A DNA stretch of 64,000 nucleotides, from assembly GCF_002794255.1 (NCBI RefSeq), contig NZ_PGGW01000052.1, forward strand, positions 1 through 64,000, in the 5' to 3' direction. The position numbers were made by a program, and so were the translations under genes. The notes below the pieces were generated by a model. The model worked only from the letters and a program-made list of their open reading frames with translations. It was not told the DNA's origin and did not search any database. Origin of the DNA: Streptomyces carminius. GTDB lineage: Bacteria > Actinomycetota > Actinomycetes > Streptomycetales > Streptomycetaceae. This document shows positions 19,989 to 27,956 of this stretch, in pieces (the first letter of the stretch is position 1; the number at the start of each line of letters is the position of its first letter).

Positions 19989-20579
19989 TCACACGGCCGG
20001 GTCCGCCGGGGTGCCGGTGATCCGGGTGACGAGGAAGTCGATTCGTTCCTCCTGGCCGTCCGGGGGGATGCGGCCGCTGCCGGACAGGACGGCCATGCCG
20101 TGCAGTGCGCTCCAGGTGACCTCGGCGAACAGTTCGCGTCGCTCGTCGTCCGGGCGGAAGCAGTCGACGAACTCGCCGAAAGCGGCCCGTAGCGGGGGCG
20201 GTGTCTCGGCGCTCGCGAACTTCACGTCGGTGGGCAGGACGAACATGGCCTGGTACAGGGCGGGCCGCTCGGTCGCGAACTCCAGATAGGCGCGGCAGAC
20301 GGCGCGCAGGGACTGTCCCGGCCCGGGGGCGGCCTGTCGCGCGCGGCGCAGGTGGGCGGCGAGTTCACCGAAGCCGTCGAGGGCGACGGCGCTCACGATG
20401 GCGTCCTTGCCGCTGAAGTGGCTGTACAGCACCGGCTGGCTGTACTCGACGCGTTCGGCCAGCCGTCGCGTCGTCACCGCCTCCCATCCTTCGGCCTCCG
20501 CGAGTTCGCGCGCGGCTGTGACGATCAGCTGATGACGGTGGGCGCGTTCGCGTTCGCGGCGCCCGTCGATGGCGGACAT
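19989..20579 (-). CDS. TetR-family transcriptional regulator
   Basis: A 196-residue TetR protein: HTH in residues 12-60 (RHQLIVTAARELAEAEGWEAVTTRRLAERVEYSQPVLYSHFSGKDAIVSAV) and a helical ligand domain. It is divergent from the DUF4267 gene. Two identical-type palindromes lie in the shared promoter, so it probably represses both itself and that gene. Confidence 0.93.
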   Translation of the reverse strand: MSAIDGRRERERAHRHQLIVTAARELAEAEGWEAVTTRRLAERVEYSQPVLYSHFSGKDAIVSAVALDGFGELAAHLRRARQAAPGPGQSLRAVCRAYLEFATERPALYQAMFVLPTDVKFASAETPPPLRAAFGEFVDCFRPDDERRELFAEVTWSALHGMAVLSGSGRIPPDGQEERIDFLVTRITGTPADPAV

Positions 20580-20588
20580 GACGACATC

Positions 20589-20652
20589 CTAGCAACGCTA
20601 GACATCCTGCCGGGACTAGGTCTATCGTCGCTATCACTGCTAGCGCCGCTAG
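20589..20652. promoter_or_regulatory. Pair of CTAGCnnnGCTAG palindromes, likely TetR operators
   Basis: CTAGCAACGCTAG (20589-20601) and CTAGCGCCGCTAG (20640-20652) are two perfect 5-3-5 palindromes in the TetR/DUF4267 divergent promoter. One sits next to each gene, and the centres are 51 bp apart. CTAG is rare in high-GC DNA, so four copies in 64 bp are unlikely by chance. Confidence 0.8.
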
Positions 20653-20692
20653 AAAACGCCGCGGGCGCTGCCACCGAGAGGGGAAGCAACCC

Positions 20693-21070
20693 ATGCTCAC
20701 CAACATCGCCACCGTGCTCGCCGGACTGATCGGCGCGGGCATCGTCTTCATCGGCGCGCGCGCCTTCTGGGCACCGCAGGCCGCGGCCGGCTTCGGCATC
20801 CCCGGCACGCCGACCGAGGACCGGAACTTCCGGGCCTGGCTGTCCGTCAAGGCCGTGCGCGACATCGCCTCCGGGGTCTTCGTCTTCGTCCTGCTGGTCG
20901 GGGCGACACCCCACCTGCTGGGCTGGTTCATGCTGGCCGCCACCGCCATACCCGTCGGTGACGCGCTGATCGTGCTGCGCAGCAACGGGCCCAGGGCGGC
21001 CGCCTACGGCATCCACGGGGCCACCGCCGCGGTGATGCTGGTGACCAGCGCGCTCCTGCTCCTCGCGTGA
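20693..21070 (+). CDS. DUF4267-like small membrane protein
   Basis: A 125-residue protein with four membrane helices (IATVLAGLIGAGIVFIGARAF; DIASGVFVFVLLVGATPHLLGWFML; IPVGDALIVL; ATAAVMLVTSALLLLA). The segment RNFRAWLSVKAVRDIASG matches DUF4267 proteins as I know them. Function is unknown. Members often sit beside a TetR repressor, as here. Confidence 0.8.
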   Translation: MLTNIATVLAGLIGAGIVFIGARAFWAPQAAAGFGIPGTPTEDRNFRAWLSVKAVRDIASGVFVFVLLVGATPHLLGWFMLAATAIPVGDALIVLRSNGPRAAAYGIHGATAAVMLVTSALLLLA

Positions 21071-21551
21071 CCGCCCCGCGCGCCGCCCGGGTCGCGGTCG
21101 GCGGATCTGCCGGCTGGGCGCCGGACCCCGCCCTCGCGCGGCGGGCGACCGAGAGGGCCGAACTCGTCGGCACCTGTCACCCGGTCGGCGGTGTGAGGTG
21201 GCCGCCGTTGACGGGATTTCCCCCGCCGCCCTCCGGGCCCGCCGTGTCGCACCCCTTCGTTTCGTGTCGCCCGCTCCGCCCGCCGCTTTCTCTTCTGTCT
21301 GACTCCGTCCATTCTGTGGCCGTTCCGTGCTCTTTCTCCTCCGGAGAATGCCGGTCTTGTTCTGTATGTGAGTCTTCGGCCGCCGCTGGGCGGGGACGAC
21401 ACTCCCGAACGCCCTCCCGGATGGGCGGGGCGCGATTCCGGCCGTCCGACGACGAGGGGTGACCGACTGTTCGCGTTATGTGATGTGCTGGTGCCTGACA
21501 TCGCGGAAGCGAGGCCGGAAAACAGTCGGGACGACAGGGAGGGGCGAACAG
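21071..21551. other. 481-bp gene-free stretch with a short dyad
   Basis: No coding region is convincing here; open frames lack codon bias and domains. A perfect short dyad, TTCTCC-TCC-GGAGAA, lies at 21334-21348 in a CT-rich patch. The promoter of the downstream gene is expected here, but no clear -35/-10 is seen. Confidence 0.5.
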
Positions 21552-23117
21552 GTGAGCACGGAGCAGACCCGCCGGCGCTGGGAGTCGGGGGCTCTCGCCC
21601 ACGCGGTCACCGATCCGTTCGGCCAGGGGCCGCTGCCCTGGCTCCGGTGCGGCGAGCACTACTTCGACGACACCGGGAACGTCGTCCCCTGGTACCTCGA
21701 CCACAGCACCCTGGACGGCGGCACCGGCACCGGCACCGGCACCGGGAACGGCACCGGGAACGGCACCGGGAACGGTGGCGGCAACGGCGGCGCGGCGGTC
21801 CCTTCCCGGAGCTCCCGGAGTTCCCGGAGCGGCCCGCGTACCGCCGACGACGTGCACTGCCAGATCAAGGGCTTCACCTCCGAGAGCGCCGTCTCCCCGG
21901 GCGGGTCCATCGACTTCCGCATCACGGTCAACCCGCCCCAGCCGTTCGGCGTGGACGTCTACCGCATCGGCCACTACGGCGGCGAGGGCGCCACCAAGAT
22001 CACCACCAGCCCCCGGCTGTCCGGCATCGTCCAGCCCGAGCCGCTGACCGCCGACCGCACCGTCTCCTGCCACCACTGGTGGCTCTCCTGGCGGCTCCAG
22101 GTCCCCGAGTACTGGAGCACCGGCGCCTACGTGGCCGTGCTGACCACCGCCGACGGCCACCGCTCGCACATCCCGTTCACCGTCCGCGACGAGCGGCCCG
22201 GCGATCTGCTGCTGGTCGTCCCGGACGTCACCTGGCAGGCGTACAACCTCTTCCCGGAGGACGGCCGCACCGGCGCCAGCCTGTACCACGCCTGGGACGA
22301 GGACGGCCGCCTGCTGGGCGAGGCGGACGCGGCCGTCACCGTCTCCTTCGACCGGCCGTACGCGGGCGCGGGCCTGCCCCTGCACGTGGGGCACGCCTAC
22401 GACTTCATCCGCTGGGCGGAGCGCCACGGCTACGACCTCGCCTACGCCGACACCCGGGACCTGCACGCCGGGCGCGTCGACCCCGCCCGCTACCGGGGGC
22501 TGGTCTTCGCGGGCCACGACGAGTACTGGTCGGTGCCGATGCGCCGCGCGGTGGAGAAGGCCCGCGACAGCGGCACCTCGCTGGTCTTCCTCTCCGCCAA
22601 CACCATGTACTGGCAGGTGGAGCTGCGGACCTCCGCCTCCGGCGTCCCCGACCGGCTGCTGACCTGCCGCAAGGAGCGCGGCCCCGGCCGCTCCCGGCGC
22701 TGGCGCGAGCAGGGCGAGGCCGAGCAGCAGGTGCTGGGCATCCAGTACGCCGGCCAGGTGCCCCGGCCGTATCCGCTGGTCGTGCGGAACGCCCACCACT
22801 GGCTGTGGGAGGCCACCGGGGCGGCCGAGGGCGACGAGCTGCCCGGACTGGTGGCGGGCGAGGCCGACCGCTACTTCCCGCGCACCGCCCTGCCCCTGCA
22901 CACCGACCGGGTCCTGCTGGCCCACTCGCCCTACCAGGACGCCGCGGGCGCCCGGCGCCACCAGGAGACCTCCCTGTACAGGGCGCCCAGCGGCGCCCTG
23001 GTCTTCGCCTCCGGCACCTTCGCCTGGTCACCGGCCCTGGACCGTCCCGGCCACGTCGACACCCGCGTCCAGCGCGCGACGGCCAACCTCCTGGACCGCA
23101 TCTGCGGACACGGCTGA
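21552..23117 (+). CDS. N,N-dimethylformamidase beta-subunit-like protein
   Basis: A 521-residue protein resembling the large-subunit family of N,N-dimethylformamidase. Typical landmarks are DVYRIGHYGG, DVTWQAYNLF, VSFDRPY, GHDEYWSVPMRRAVEKARD and VFLSANTMYW. Residues 57-80 are a Gly-Thr/Gly-Asn repeat linker, not part of the family fold. No small alpha subunit is nearby and there is no signal peptide, so the substrate is uncertain. GGGAGGGG lies 8 bp before the GTG. Confidence 0.8.
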   Translation: MSTEQTRRRWESGALAHAVTDPFGQGPLPWLRCGEHYFDDTGNVVPWYLDHSTLDGGTGTGTGTGNGTGNGTGNGGGNGGAAVPSRSSRSSRSGPRTADDVHCQIKGFTSESAVSPGGSIDFRITVNPPQPFGVDVYRIGHYGGEGATKITTSPRLSGIVQPEPLTADRTVSCHHWWLSWRLQVPEYWSTGAYVAVLTTADGHRSHIPFTVRDERPGDLLLVVPDVTWQAYNLFPEDGRTGASLYHAWDEDGRLLGEADAAVTVSFDRPYAGAGLPLHVGHAYDFIRWAERHGYDLAYADTRDLHAGRVDPARYRGLVFAGHDEYWSVPMRRAVEKARDSGTSLVFLSANTMYWQVELRTSASGVPDRLLTCRKERGPGRSRRWREQGEAEQQVLGIQYAGQVPRPYPLVVRNAHHWLWEATGAAEGDELPGLVAGEADRYFPRTALPLHTDRVLLAHSPYQDAAGARRHQETSLYRAPSGALVFASGTFAWSPALDRPGHVDTRVQRATANLLDRICGHG

Positions 23118-23172
23118 CGGCCGGCGGAGCGGCCCCGGAGGCCCTCCGGGGCCGCTCCGCCGGCCGTCAGCC
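23112..23172 (+). terminator. Perfect 30-bp inverted repeat, terminator embedded at the stop codon
   Basis: Bases 23112-23141 and 23143-23172 are exact reverse complements with one unpaired central base. The arms begin with GGCTGACGGCC, so the TGA of the preceding gene (23115-23117) is inside the stem. No U tract follows. It probably stops transcription before purC and may act in both directions. Confidence 0.85.
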
Positions 23173-23298
23173 GGTCATCTCCCCGGTGGGACGGGGCCGT
23201 TCGGGTAGGCCCGTCCCACCCGTCCGTCCGACCCCGACCGGTGCCGTGCCCTCGCATACGGGACAATCGGCATCACGTACCAAGCCACAGGAGGAGCC

Positions 23299-24222
23299 GT
23301 GACCGGATTCGTCGACAAGCCCGAGCCCGTACAGGTGCCGGGCCTGACGCACGTGCACACGGGCAAGGTGCGGGACCTGTACCGGAACGGGGACGGCGAC
23401 CTGGTGATGGTCGCCAGCGACCGGGTGTCCGCGTACGACTGGGTGCTGCCCACCGGGATCCCCGACAAGGGACGTGTCCTCACCCGGCTGTCCCTGTGGT
23501 GGTTCGACCAGCTCGCCGACCTGGTGCCGAACCACGTGGTCTCCACCGAGCTGCCGCCCGGCGCCCCGGCCGACTGGGCGGGCCGCACGGTGGTCTGCCG
23601 CTCCCTGCGGATGGTCCCGGTCGAGTGCGTGGCCCGCGGCTACCTCACCGGCTCGGGCCTGGCCGAGTACGAGGAGACCCGCACGGTCTGCGGGCTGGCC
23701 CTGCCCGAGGGGCTGGTGGACGGCTCCGAGCTGCCCGCCCCGATCTTCACCCCGGCCACCAAGGCGGAGGTCGGTGAGCACGACGAGAACGTCCCCTACG
23801 AGGAGGTCGCCCGCCGGGTGGGTGCCGAGACGGCCGCCGCGCTGCGCCAGCTGACCCTGGCGGTCTACTCCCGCGGCCGGGACATCGCCCGGGAGCGCGG
23901 GATCATCCTGGCCGACACCAAGTTCGAGTTCGGGTACGGGTCCGCCGTGGACGGGGCGGCGGGGGAGGAACTGCTGGTGCTCGCCGACGAGGTGCTCACC
24001 CCCGACTCCTCCCGCTTCTGGCCCGCCGACCAGTGGGAGCCGGGCCGCTCCCAGCCCTCGTTCGACAAGCAGATCGTCCGCGACTGGCTGACCTCCCCGG
24101 CCGCCGGCTGGGACCGGCACGGCGAGCAGCCGCCGCCGGAACTGCCCGCCGAGGTGGTGGAGCGCACCCGCGCCCGGTACGTCGAGGCGTACGAGCTGCT
24201 GACCGGTACCCGCTGGGACTGA
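23299..24222 (+). CDS. purC: Phosphoribosylaminoimidazole-succinocarboxamide synthase (SAICAR synthetase)
   Basis: A 307-residue enzyme for step 8 of purine synthesis (CAIR + aspartate + ATP). Family landmarks are GKVRDLY near residue 18, ASDRVSAYDWVLP, PVECVARGYLTGSG, TPATKAEVGEHDENV and LADTKFEFGY. GGAGGAG lies 4-5 bp before the GTG. Length suits the longer SAICAR synthetase class. Confidence 0.98.
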   Translation: MTGFVDKPEPVQVPGLTHVHTGKVRDLYRNGDGDLVMVASDRVSAYDWVLPTGIPDKGRVLTRLSLWWFDQLADLVPNHVVSTELPPGAPADWAGRTVVCRSLRMVPVECVARGYLTGSGLAEYEETRTVCGLALPEGLVDGSELPAPIFTPATKAEVGEHDENVPYEEVARRVGAETAAALRQLTLAVYSRGRDIARERGIILADTKFEFGYGSAVDGAAGEELLVLADEVLTPDSSRFWPADQWEPGRSQPSFDKQIVRDWLTSPAAGWDRHGEQPPPELPAEVVERTRARYVEAYELLTGTRWD

Positions 24223-24243
24223 CGTCCCGCGCCCGCGCGGCAC

Positions 24244-24274
24244 GAAGGCCCCGGTCCGGTGGACCGGGGCCTTC
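24244..24274. terminator. Bidirectional hairpin between purC and tRNA-Gly
   Basis: GAAGGCCCCGGTCC (24244-24257) and GGACCGGGGCCTTC (24261-24274) pair perfectly around GGT. It lies between two convergent genes, purC and the tRNA, and can end both transcripts. A very similar stem follows the second tRNA-Gly at 29160. Confidence 0.85.
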
Positions 24275-24279
24275 CAGTG

Positions 24280-24352
24280 AGCGGACGACGAGGCTCGAAC
24301 TCGCGACCTCAACCTTGGCAAGGTTGCGCTCTACCAACTGAGCTACGTCCGC
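24280..24352 (-). tRNA. tRNA-Gly (anticodon GCC)
   Basis: The minus strand folds as a cloverleaf: acceptor GCGGACG/CGTCCGC, D-arm with GCTCAGTTGGTAGAGC, anticodon stem around TTGCCAA giving GCC, T-loop TTCGAGC, and U discriminator. No CCA is encoded. It matches the copy at 29196-29268 in the cloverleaf. Confidence 0.96.
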
Positions 24353-24564
24353 ACGCGCCGTGCGCGTCCCGCCCGACCGGGCGTTCTCCGTACGGCGCGC
24401 CTCCACTATAGCCAACCCGCTCGCGGGCCCGCGCCCACCGGTTCACCGCCGGCGGCCGGGTGACGGCCCGGGACCGTCACGTCACGTCACGTCACACCCA
24501 CCCGGACGCGGACGCGGAAGCGGACACGGACGCGGCCGCTCCGCCCGCGCCGTCGGGCCGTCCG

Positions 24565-24595
24565 GTGAATCCGGCGGAGAATTCGTCGGATTCAC
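24565..24595. repeat. Perfect 9-bp inverted repeat, possible operator
   Basis: GTGAATCCG (24565-24573) and CGGATTCAC (24587-24595) flank a 13-bp spacer containing GAATTC. It is about 80 bp upstream of the inferred promoter of the small gene at 24873. The role is inferred. Confidence 0.55.
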
Positions 24596-24672
24596 GCGGC
24601 GTCCGGACGGAAATCCCGGAAGGAGATATTCCGATAACGCCGGGTGTGATGTGCCTCACGGACGGTGGCGGG

Positions 24673-24701
24673 TTGTCCGCGGATATCCGCCTTCCCATAC
24701 T
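24673..24701 (+). promoter_or_regulatory. Probable promoter with a 12-bp palindrome in its spacer
   Basis: TTGTCC (24673-24678) and CATACT (24696-24701) are 17 bp apart. GCGGATATCCGC (24679-24690), a perfect palindrome, fills most of the spacer. A protein on this site would block the polymerase. The first gene downstream is the 62-codon gene at 24873. Confidence 0.55.
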
Positions 24702-24872
24702 GATCGCGGTGAGGAAACCGGTGGCGGGAACGGCCCTCCGCCGGTTCCGGGCAGAACGGGGGAACCGGTGCCGGCGTGTCCGCCGGTGGCCGGACGTCCC
24801 CCTCTTCCGTTCCCGGGGTGCCCGGCGCTCTGTGCGCGCCGGCCGCCCCGGCCGTCCGTGAAGGAGGAATCC

Positions 24873-25061
24873 GTGCTGCTGGAGAAGGTCAACCGCGATC
24901 CCCGGATGAACGGCCACGACGCCGGAGGCGCACCGGAGCGTCCGGCGGTCCCGGTCATGACCGCCGCCACCGTCACCACCGCCCAGTCGGGGATCATCAA
25001 TGTGCCGCTCGCGAACGGAGCGGTGGTGCAGATATCCCACATCTCGGCCGTCGTGAAATAG
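24873..25061 (+). CDS. Small Cys-free protein or peptide, 62 residues, unknown
   Basis: This product is not recognised. The GTG has a strong AAGGAGG 6 bp upstream. The product starts MLLEKVNRDPRMNGHDAG and ends with a Val/Ile/Thr-rich segment (VTTAQSGIINVPLANGAVVQ followed by ISHISAVVK). The N-terminal half is charged and disordered-looking, while the C-terminal half is hydrophobic and neutral. This leader/core look recalls peptide precursors, but no Cys and no modification enzyme is adjacent. A convergent RR-HK-ABC operon begins 24 bp downstream. It could also be a small structural or regulatory protein. Confidence 0.6.
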   Translation: MLLEKVNRDPRMNGHDAGGAPERPAVPVMTAATVTTAQSGIINVPLANGAVVQISHISAVVK

Positions 25062-25084
25062 GCCGTGGAGCGGGCCGGGCGGGG

Positions 25085-25741
25085 TCAGAGCCAGCCGCGC
25101 TCGCGGGCGACGCGCACGGCCGCGTGGCGGTTCTCGGCCGCCAGTTTCGCGGCGGCCGAGGAGAGGTAGTTGCGGACCGTCCCCGGCGCCAGCGCGGCCC
25201 GTTCGGCGATCTCCGCGATCGGCGCCCCGTCCGCCGCCAGTTCCAGCAGTTCGGCCTCGCGGGCGGTCAGCGGGGAGTCCCCGGAGCTGATCGCGTCGGC
25301 CGCCAGCTCCGGGTCGACGTAGCGGTTCCCGGCGTGCACCGTGCGGATGATCTCGGCCAGCCGTCGCGCCGAGACCGTCTTGGGCACGAAACCGCGCACC
25401 CCCGCCGCCAGGGCCCGTTTCAGATGCCCCGGACGGCCGTGCCCGGTCACGATCATGGTGCGGCAGCCGGGGAGTTCCGTGCCCAGCGCCGCGGCCACCG
25501 CCACACCGTCCCTGCCCGGCATCTGGAGGTCCAGCACCGCCACATCGGGACGGTGCGCCCGGGCCATCGCCAGCGCCTCGGGTCCGGACGCGGCCTCGGC
25601 GACCACCAGCAGGTCGTCCTCCAGCGCCAGCAGCGCGGCCAGCGCGCCCCGGATCAGGTGCTCGTCGTCGGCCAGCAGCACCCGTACCGGGTGTCCGCCG
25701 CCGGTGTCACCGGTGCCGGTGTACCGGCCGTGCTCCGTCAC
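25085..25741 (-). CDS. NarL/FixJ-family response regulator
   Basis: A 218-residue regulator: receiver with DD pair (LLADDEHLI), phospho-acceptor Asp71 (VAVLDLQMPGRDG) and Lys (FVPKTVS); LuxR-type HTH at the C-terminus (LTAREAELLELAADGAPIAEIAERAALAPGTVRNYLSSAAAKL). This belongs to the DesR/LiaR-like subgroup. It overlaps the kinase stop by 4 bp and is last in a four-gene operon with an ABC exporter, which it probably regulates. Confidence 0.94.
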   Translation of the reverse strand: MTEHGRYTGTGDTGGGHPVRVLLADDEHLIRGALAALLALEDDLLVVAEAASGPEALAMARAHRPDVAVLDLQMPGRDGVAVAAALGTELPGCRTMIVTGHGRPGHLKRALAAGVRGFVPKTVSARRLAEIIRTVHAGNRYVDPELAADAISSGDSPLTAREAELLELAADGAPIAEIAERAALAPGTVRNYLSSAAAKLAAENRHAAVRVARERGWL

Positions 25742-27084
25742 CGTGTGCCGTCCTCTCCCCGGTCCTCTGCCGTGTCCTCTCCCGCGTTCTCTCCCGCTTC
25801 CTCGCCGTCCGTCCCGCCGGCCGCCGTCCGTCCGGCCGGCGGCCGGACCGGTACCCGGGCCGTCAGCAGGAAGGTGCCGCCGCCGTGCCGCTCGCCGGTC
25901 AGTGTGCCGCCGAGCGCGGCCAGCCGCTCGCGCAGCCCGGCCAGCCCCGAGCCGCCCTCCGAGCCGCCCTCCGCGGCGGCCGGGGACGGTCCGGCCCCGT
26001 CGTTCTCCACGGCCAGCTCGACCGGACCGTCCCCGGGGCCGGTCCGCAGCCGGATCACACACCACCGGGCGTCGGCGTGCCGCAGCACGTTGGTGGTGCC
26101 CTCGCGGACCACCCAGCCCAGCGCCGACTGCAACGCCTCCGGCAGCTCCCCGCTGCCGCTGTCCTCGATCCGGCAGTCGATCCCGGCGGCCCGCAGCACT
26201 CCCCGCGCGCCCACCAGCTCAGTGTGCAGATCGGCCTCCCGGTAGCCGCGCACCACCTCCCGCATCTCCCGCTGGGACTCCCGGGCGATGCGCTGCACCT
26301 CGGTCATCTGGTCCACGGCGGAGGCCGCGCCGCGCCGCGCGAGCTGGACGGCCAGCTCGCTCTTGAGCGCGATCACCGACAGGTTGCGGCCCAGCACGTC
26401 GTGCAGGTCCCGGCCGAACCGCAGCCGCTCCTCGGCCACCGCCAGCCGGGCCTGGGTCTCCCGGGCGGCCTCCAGTTCGCTGACGACCCGCATCGTCCAG
26501 GCCGAGCAGCGGTAGGAGACGCCGAAGAGCACCGATCCGAGGACTCCGCCGACGACCGTCGCCACCAGCCCTCGCGTGGGCGCCCCCAGCGCCCACGCGG
26601 CCGTCACCGAGGCAGCCAGCAGCACCGCCACCAGCCCGGCGCTCCGCCCGGGTGACAGCACCAGCGGCAGCGGTCCGGCCAGGAACATCAGCAGCCAGAC
26701 GACGGCCGGCAACGCGTCGGGCGTCGACAGCTCGCCCGCACCGGTCAGGGCGAACACGGCGGCGATCCCGGCGGCGGTGAGGGCGACGTACGCCACCGTC
26801 GGCCGCACCGGCCGCTCCGCCGTGCCCAGGTAGTACCGGAGCCCGGTCCGGGACAACAGCAGCTGGCAGCCGATGTGCGCGGCGAACAGCACTCCGAGCA
26901 CGGCCATGGCCCAGGCGGCGGGCCCCGCCGTCCGGGCCACGGTCCAGCCGAGCAGTGTCACGCCCTCGAAGAAGGCGAAGCTGTAGAGCGTGTACCGGGT
27001 GTACTGCTGGAAGCGCACCGGGCCGCTGGACCGACGTACCCGTCGCACCCAGCCCAGCGCGCCGCTCCCGGCCTCGACCGTCAC
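25738..27084 (-). CDS. NarL-type sensor histidine kinase
   Basis: A 448-residue kinase with five or six membrane helices (residues 30-190), a HisKA_3 helix (FGRDLHDVLGRNLSVIALKSELA, His228) and an HATPase domain (REGTTNVLRHA, GSGLAGLRERLAALGG). The many TM segments and absence of an outer domain suggest it senses the membrane or the adjacent transporter, as DesK-like kinases do. GTG 27084 follows AAGCGGGGA. The C-terminus is a Glu/Asp/Gly-rich tail. Confidence 0.93.
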   Translation of the reverse strand: MTVEAGSGALGWVRRVRRSSGPVRFQQYTRYTLYSFAFFEGVTLLGWTVARTAGPAAWAMAVLGVLFAAHIGCQLLLSRTGLRYYLGTAERPVRPTVAYVALTAAGIAAVFALTGAGELSTPDALPAVVWLLMFLAGPLPLVLSPGRSAGLVAVLLAASVTAAWALGAPTRGLVATVVGGVLGSVLFGVSYRCSAWTMRVVSELEAARETQARLAVAEERLRFGRDLHDVLGRNLSVIALKSELAVQLARRGAASAVDQMTEVQRIARESQREMREVVRGYREADLHTELVGARGVLRAAGIDCRIEDSGSGELPEALQSALGWVVREGTTNVLRHADARWCVIRLRTGPGDGPVELAVENDGAGPSPAAAEGGSEGGSGLAGLRERLAALGGTLTGERHGGGTFLLTARVPVRPPAGRTAAGGTDGEEAGENAGEDTAEDRGEDGTR

Positions 27085-27125
27085 CGTCGTCCCCGCTTCC
27101 CGCCTGCTCCCGCCCGCTTCCCCGC

Positions 27126-27956
27126 TCAGCGCCGCGGCTCCCAGCGGAACCACCGCCGCACGGCGTACCCGGACGCCACCGACCAGGCCGTGGCGACCGC
27201 CACCGCACGCAGTATCCCGTCCGCCTCCCCGCCGCCGAACCAGCCGTACCGCACCAGTTCGACCACCGGTGTCATGGGCAGCAGCCGCAGCACGTCGGCC
27301 ACCCCGTCCGGAGTGAGCTCCAGCGGGATGAACATCCCGGAGCCGAGGAACGCGAGCAGCAACAGCGGCAGCGCGGTGATCTGCGCGCTCTCCGCGGTCC
27401 GGGTGACGACGGCCGTCACGGCGGCCAGCAGCACCAGCAGGACGACGCCCAGCAGCACGCCCAGCACCAGCAGGTCCGGGCGTTCGGGCGGGGTCATCTC
27501 CAGCAGGGCCGCCCCAGCCGCGACCAGCAGCGCGCACTGCGCCAGCGCCACGGCGGCCGCCGGCATCGCGGTCCCGGCCAGGATCTCCCAGTCCCGCGGC
27601 TCACCGGTCCGCAGCCGCTTGAGCACCAGTTCCTCACGGCGGGAGGCATAGGTGGAGACCAGGTTGGAGTAGACGACGAGGACCAGCACCATGAGGACGC
27701 CGCCCGTCATCACCACGCCGGTCGCGTCCAGTCCGGTGCCCTCCAGTGAGATCTGCTCGACCGAGGAGCGCATGAACAGCACCATGGCGGGCGGCATCAG
27801 CAGGGCGGTGAACAGCGCGGTGCGGTTGCGGACGAGCAGGGTCAGCTCGGCGCGGGCGAGCGAGCGCATCCGCCGTGCCGCGGCCGCGGCCCCGGTGCCC
27901 GCGGCGCGCCCCGTGCTCCCGGTGTCCGTGGCGGGTGTGGTGTCCGTCGTGCTCAT
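27126..27956 (-). CDS. ABC-2 type exporter permease
   Basis: A 276-residue permease with six membrane helices and the family segment FLGSGMFIPLELTPDGVADVLRLLPMTPVVELVRYGW. It overlaps the ATPase stop by 4 bp. The protein starts with a hydrophilic Thr/Gly/Ala tail, then RSLARAELTLLVRNR, normal for DrrB-like subunits. It forms an exporter with the next gene; the substrate is unknown. Confidence 0.93.
   Translation of the reverse strand: MSTTDTTPATDTGSTGRAAGTGAAAAARRMRSLARAELTLLVRNRTALFTALLMPPAMVLFMRSSVEQISLEGTGLDATGVVMTGGVLMVLVLVVYSNLVSTYASRREELVLKRLRTGEPRDWEILAGTAMPAAAVALAQCALLVAAGAALLEMTPPERPDLLVLGVLLGVVLLVLLAAVTAVVTRTAESAQITALPLLLLAFLGSGMFIPLELTPDGVADVLRLLPMTPVVELVRYGWFGGGEADGILRAVAVATAWSVASGYAVRRWFRWEPRR

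Larger units (their letters stand above)
24353..24872. other. 520-bp leader region with repeats, dyads and a probable promoter
   Basis: No larger gene is supported here. It contains four tandem GTCAC units around 24477-24496, a perfect 9-bp inverted repeat (24565-24595), and a promoter with an internal palindrome (24673-24701). GAAGGAG at about 24618 resembles a ribosome site, but no good start follows. The transcript leader before the small gene at 24873 would be about 165 nt. Confidence 0.5.

Noticed and set aside
24477..24496. GTCAC tandem run as a regulator array
   Set aside because: Four adjacent pentamers with no spacing or dyad partner; more likely slippage.
24460..24861. A 133-codon open frame upstream of the 62-codon gene
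   Set aside because: It covers the inferred promoter, is Arg-rich and lacks a ribosome site.
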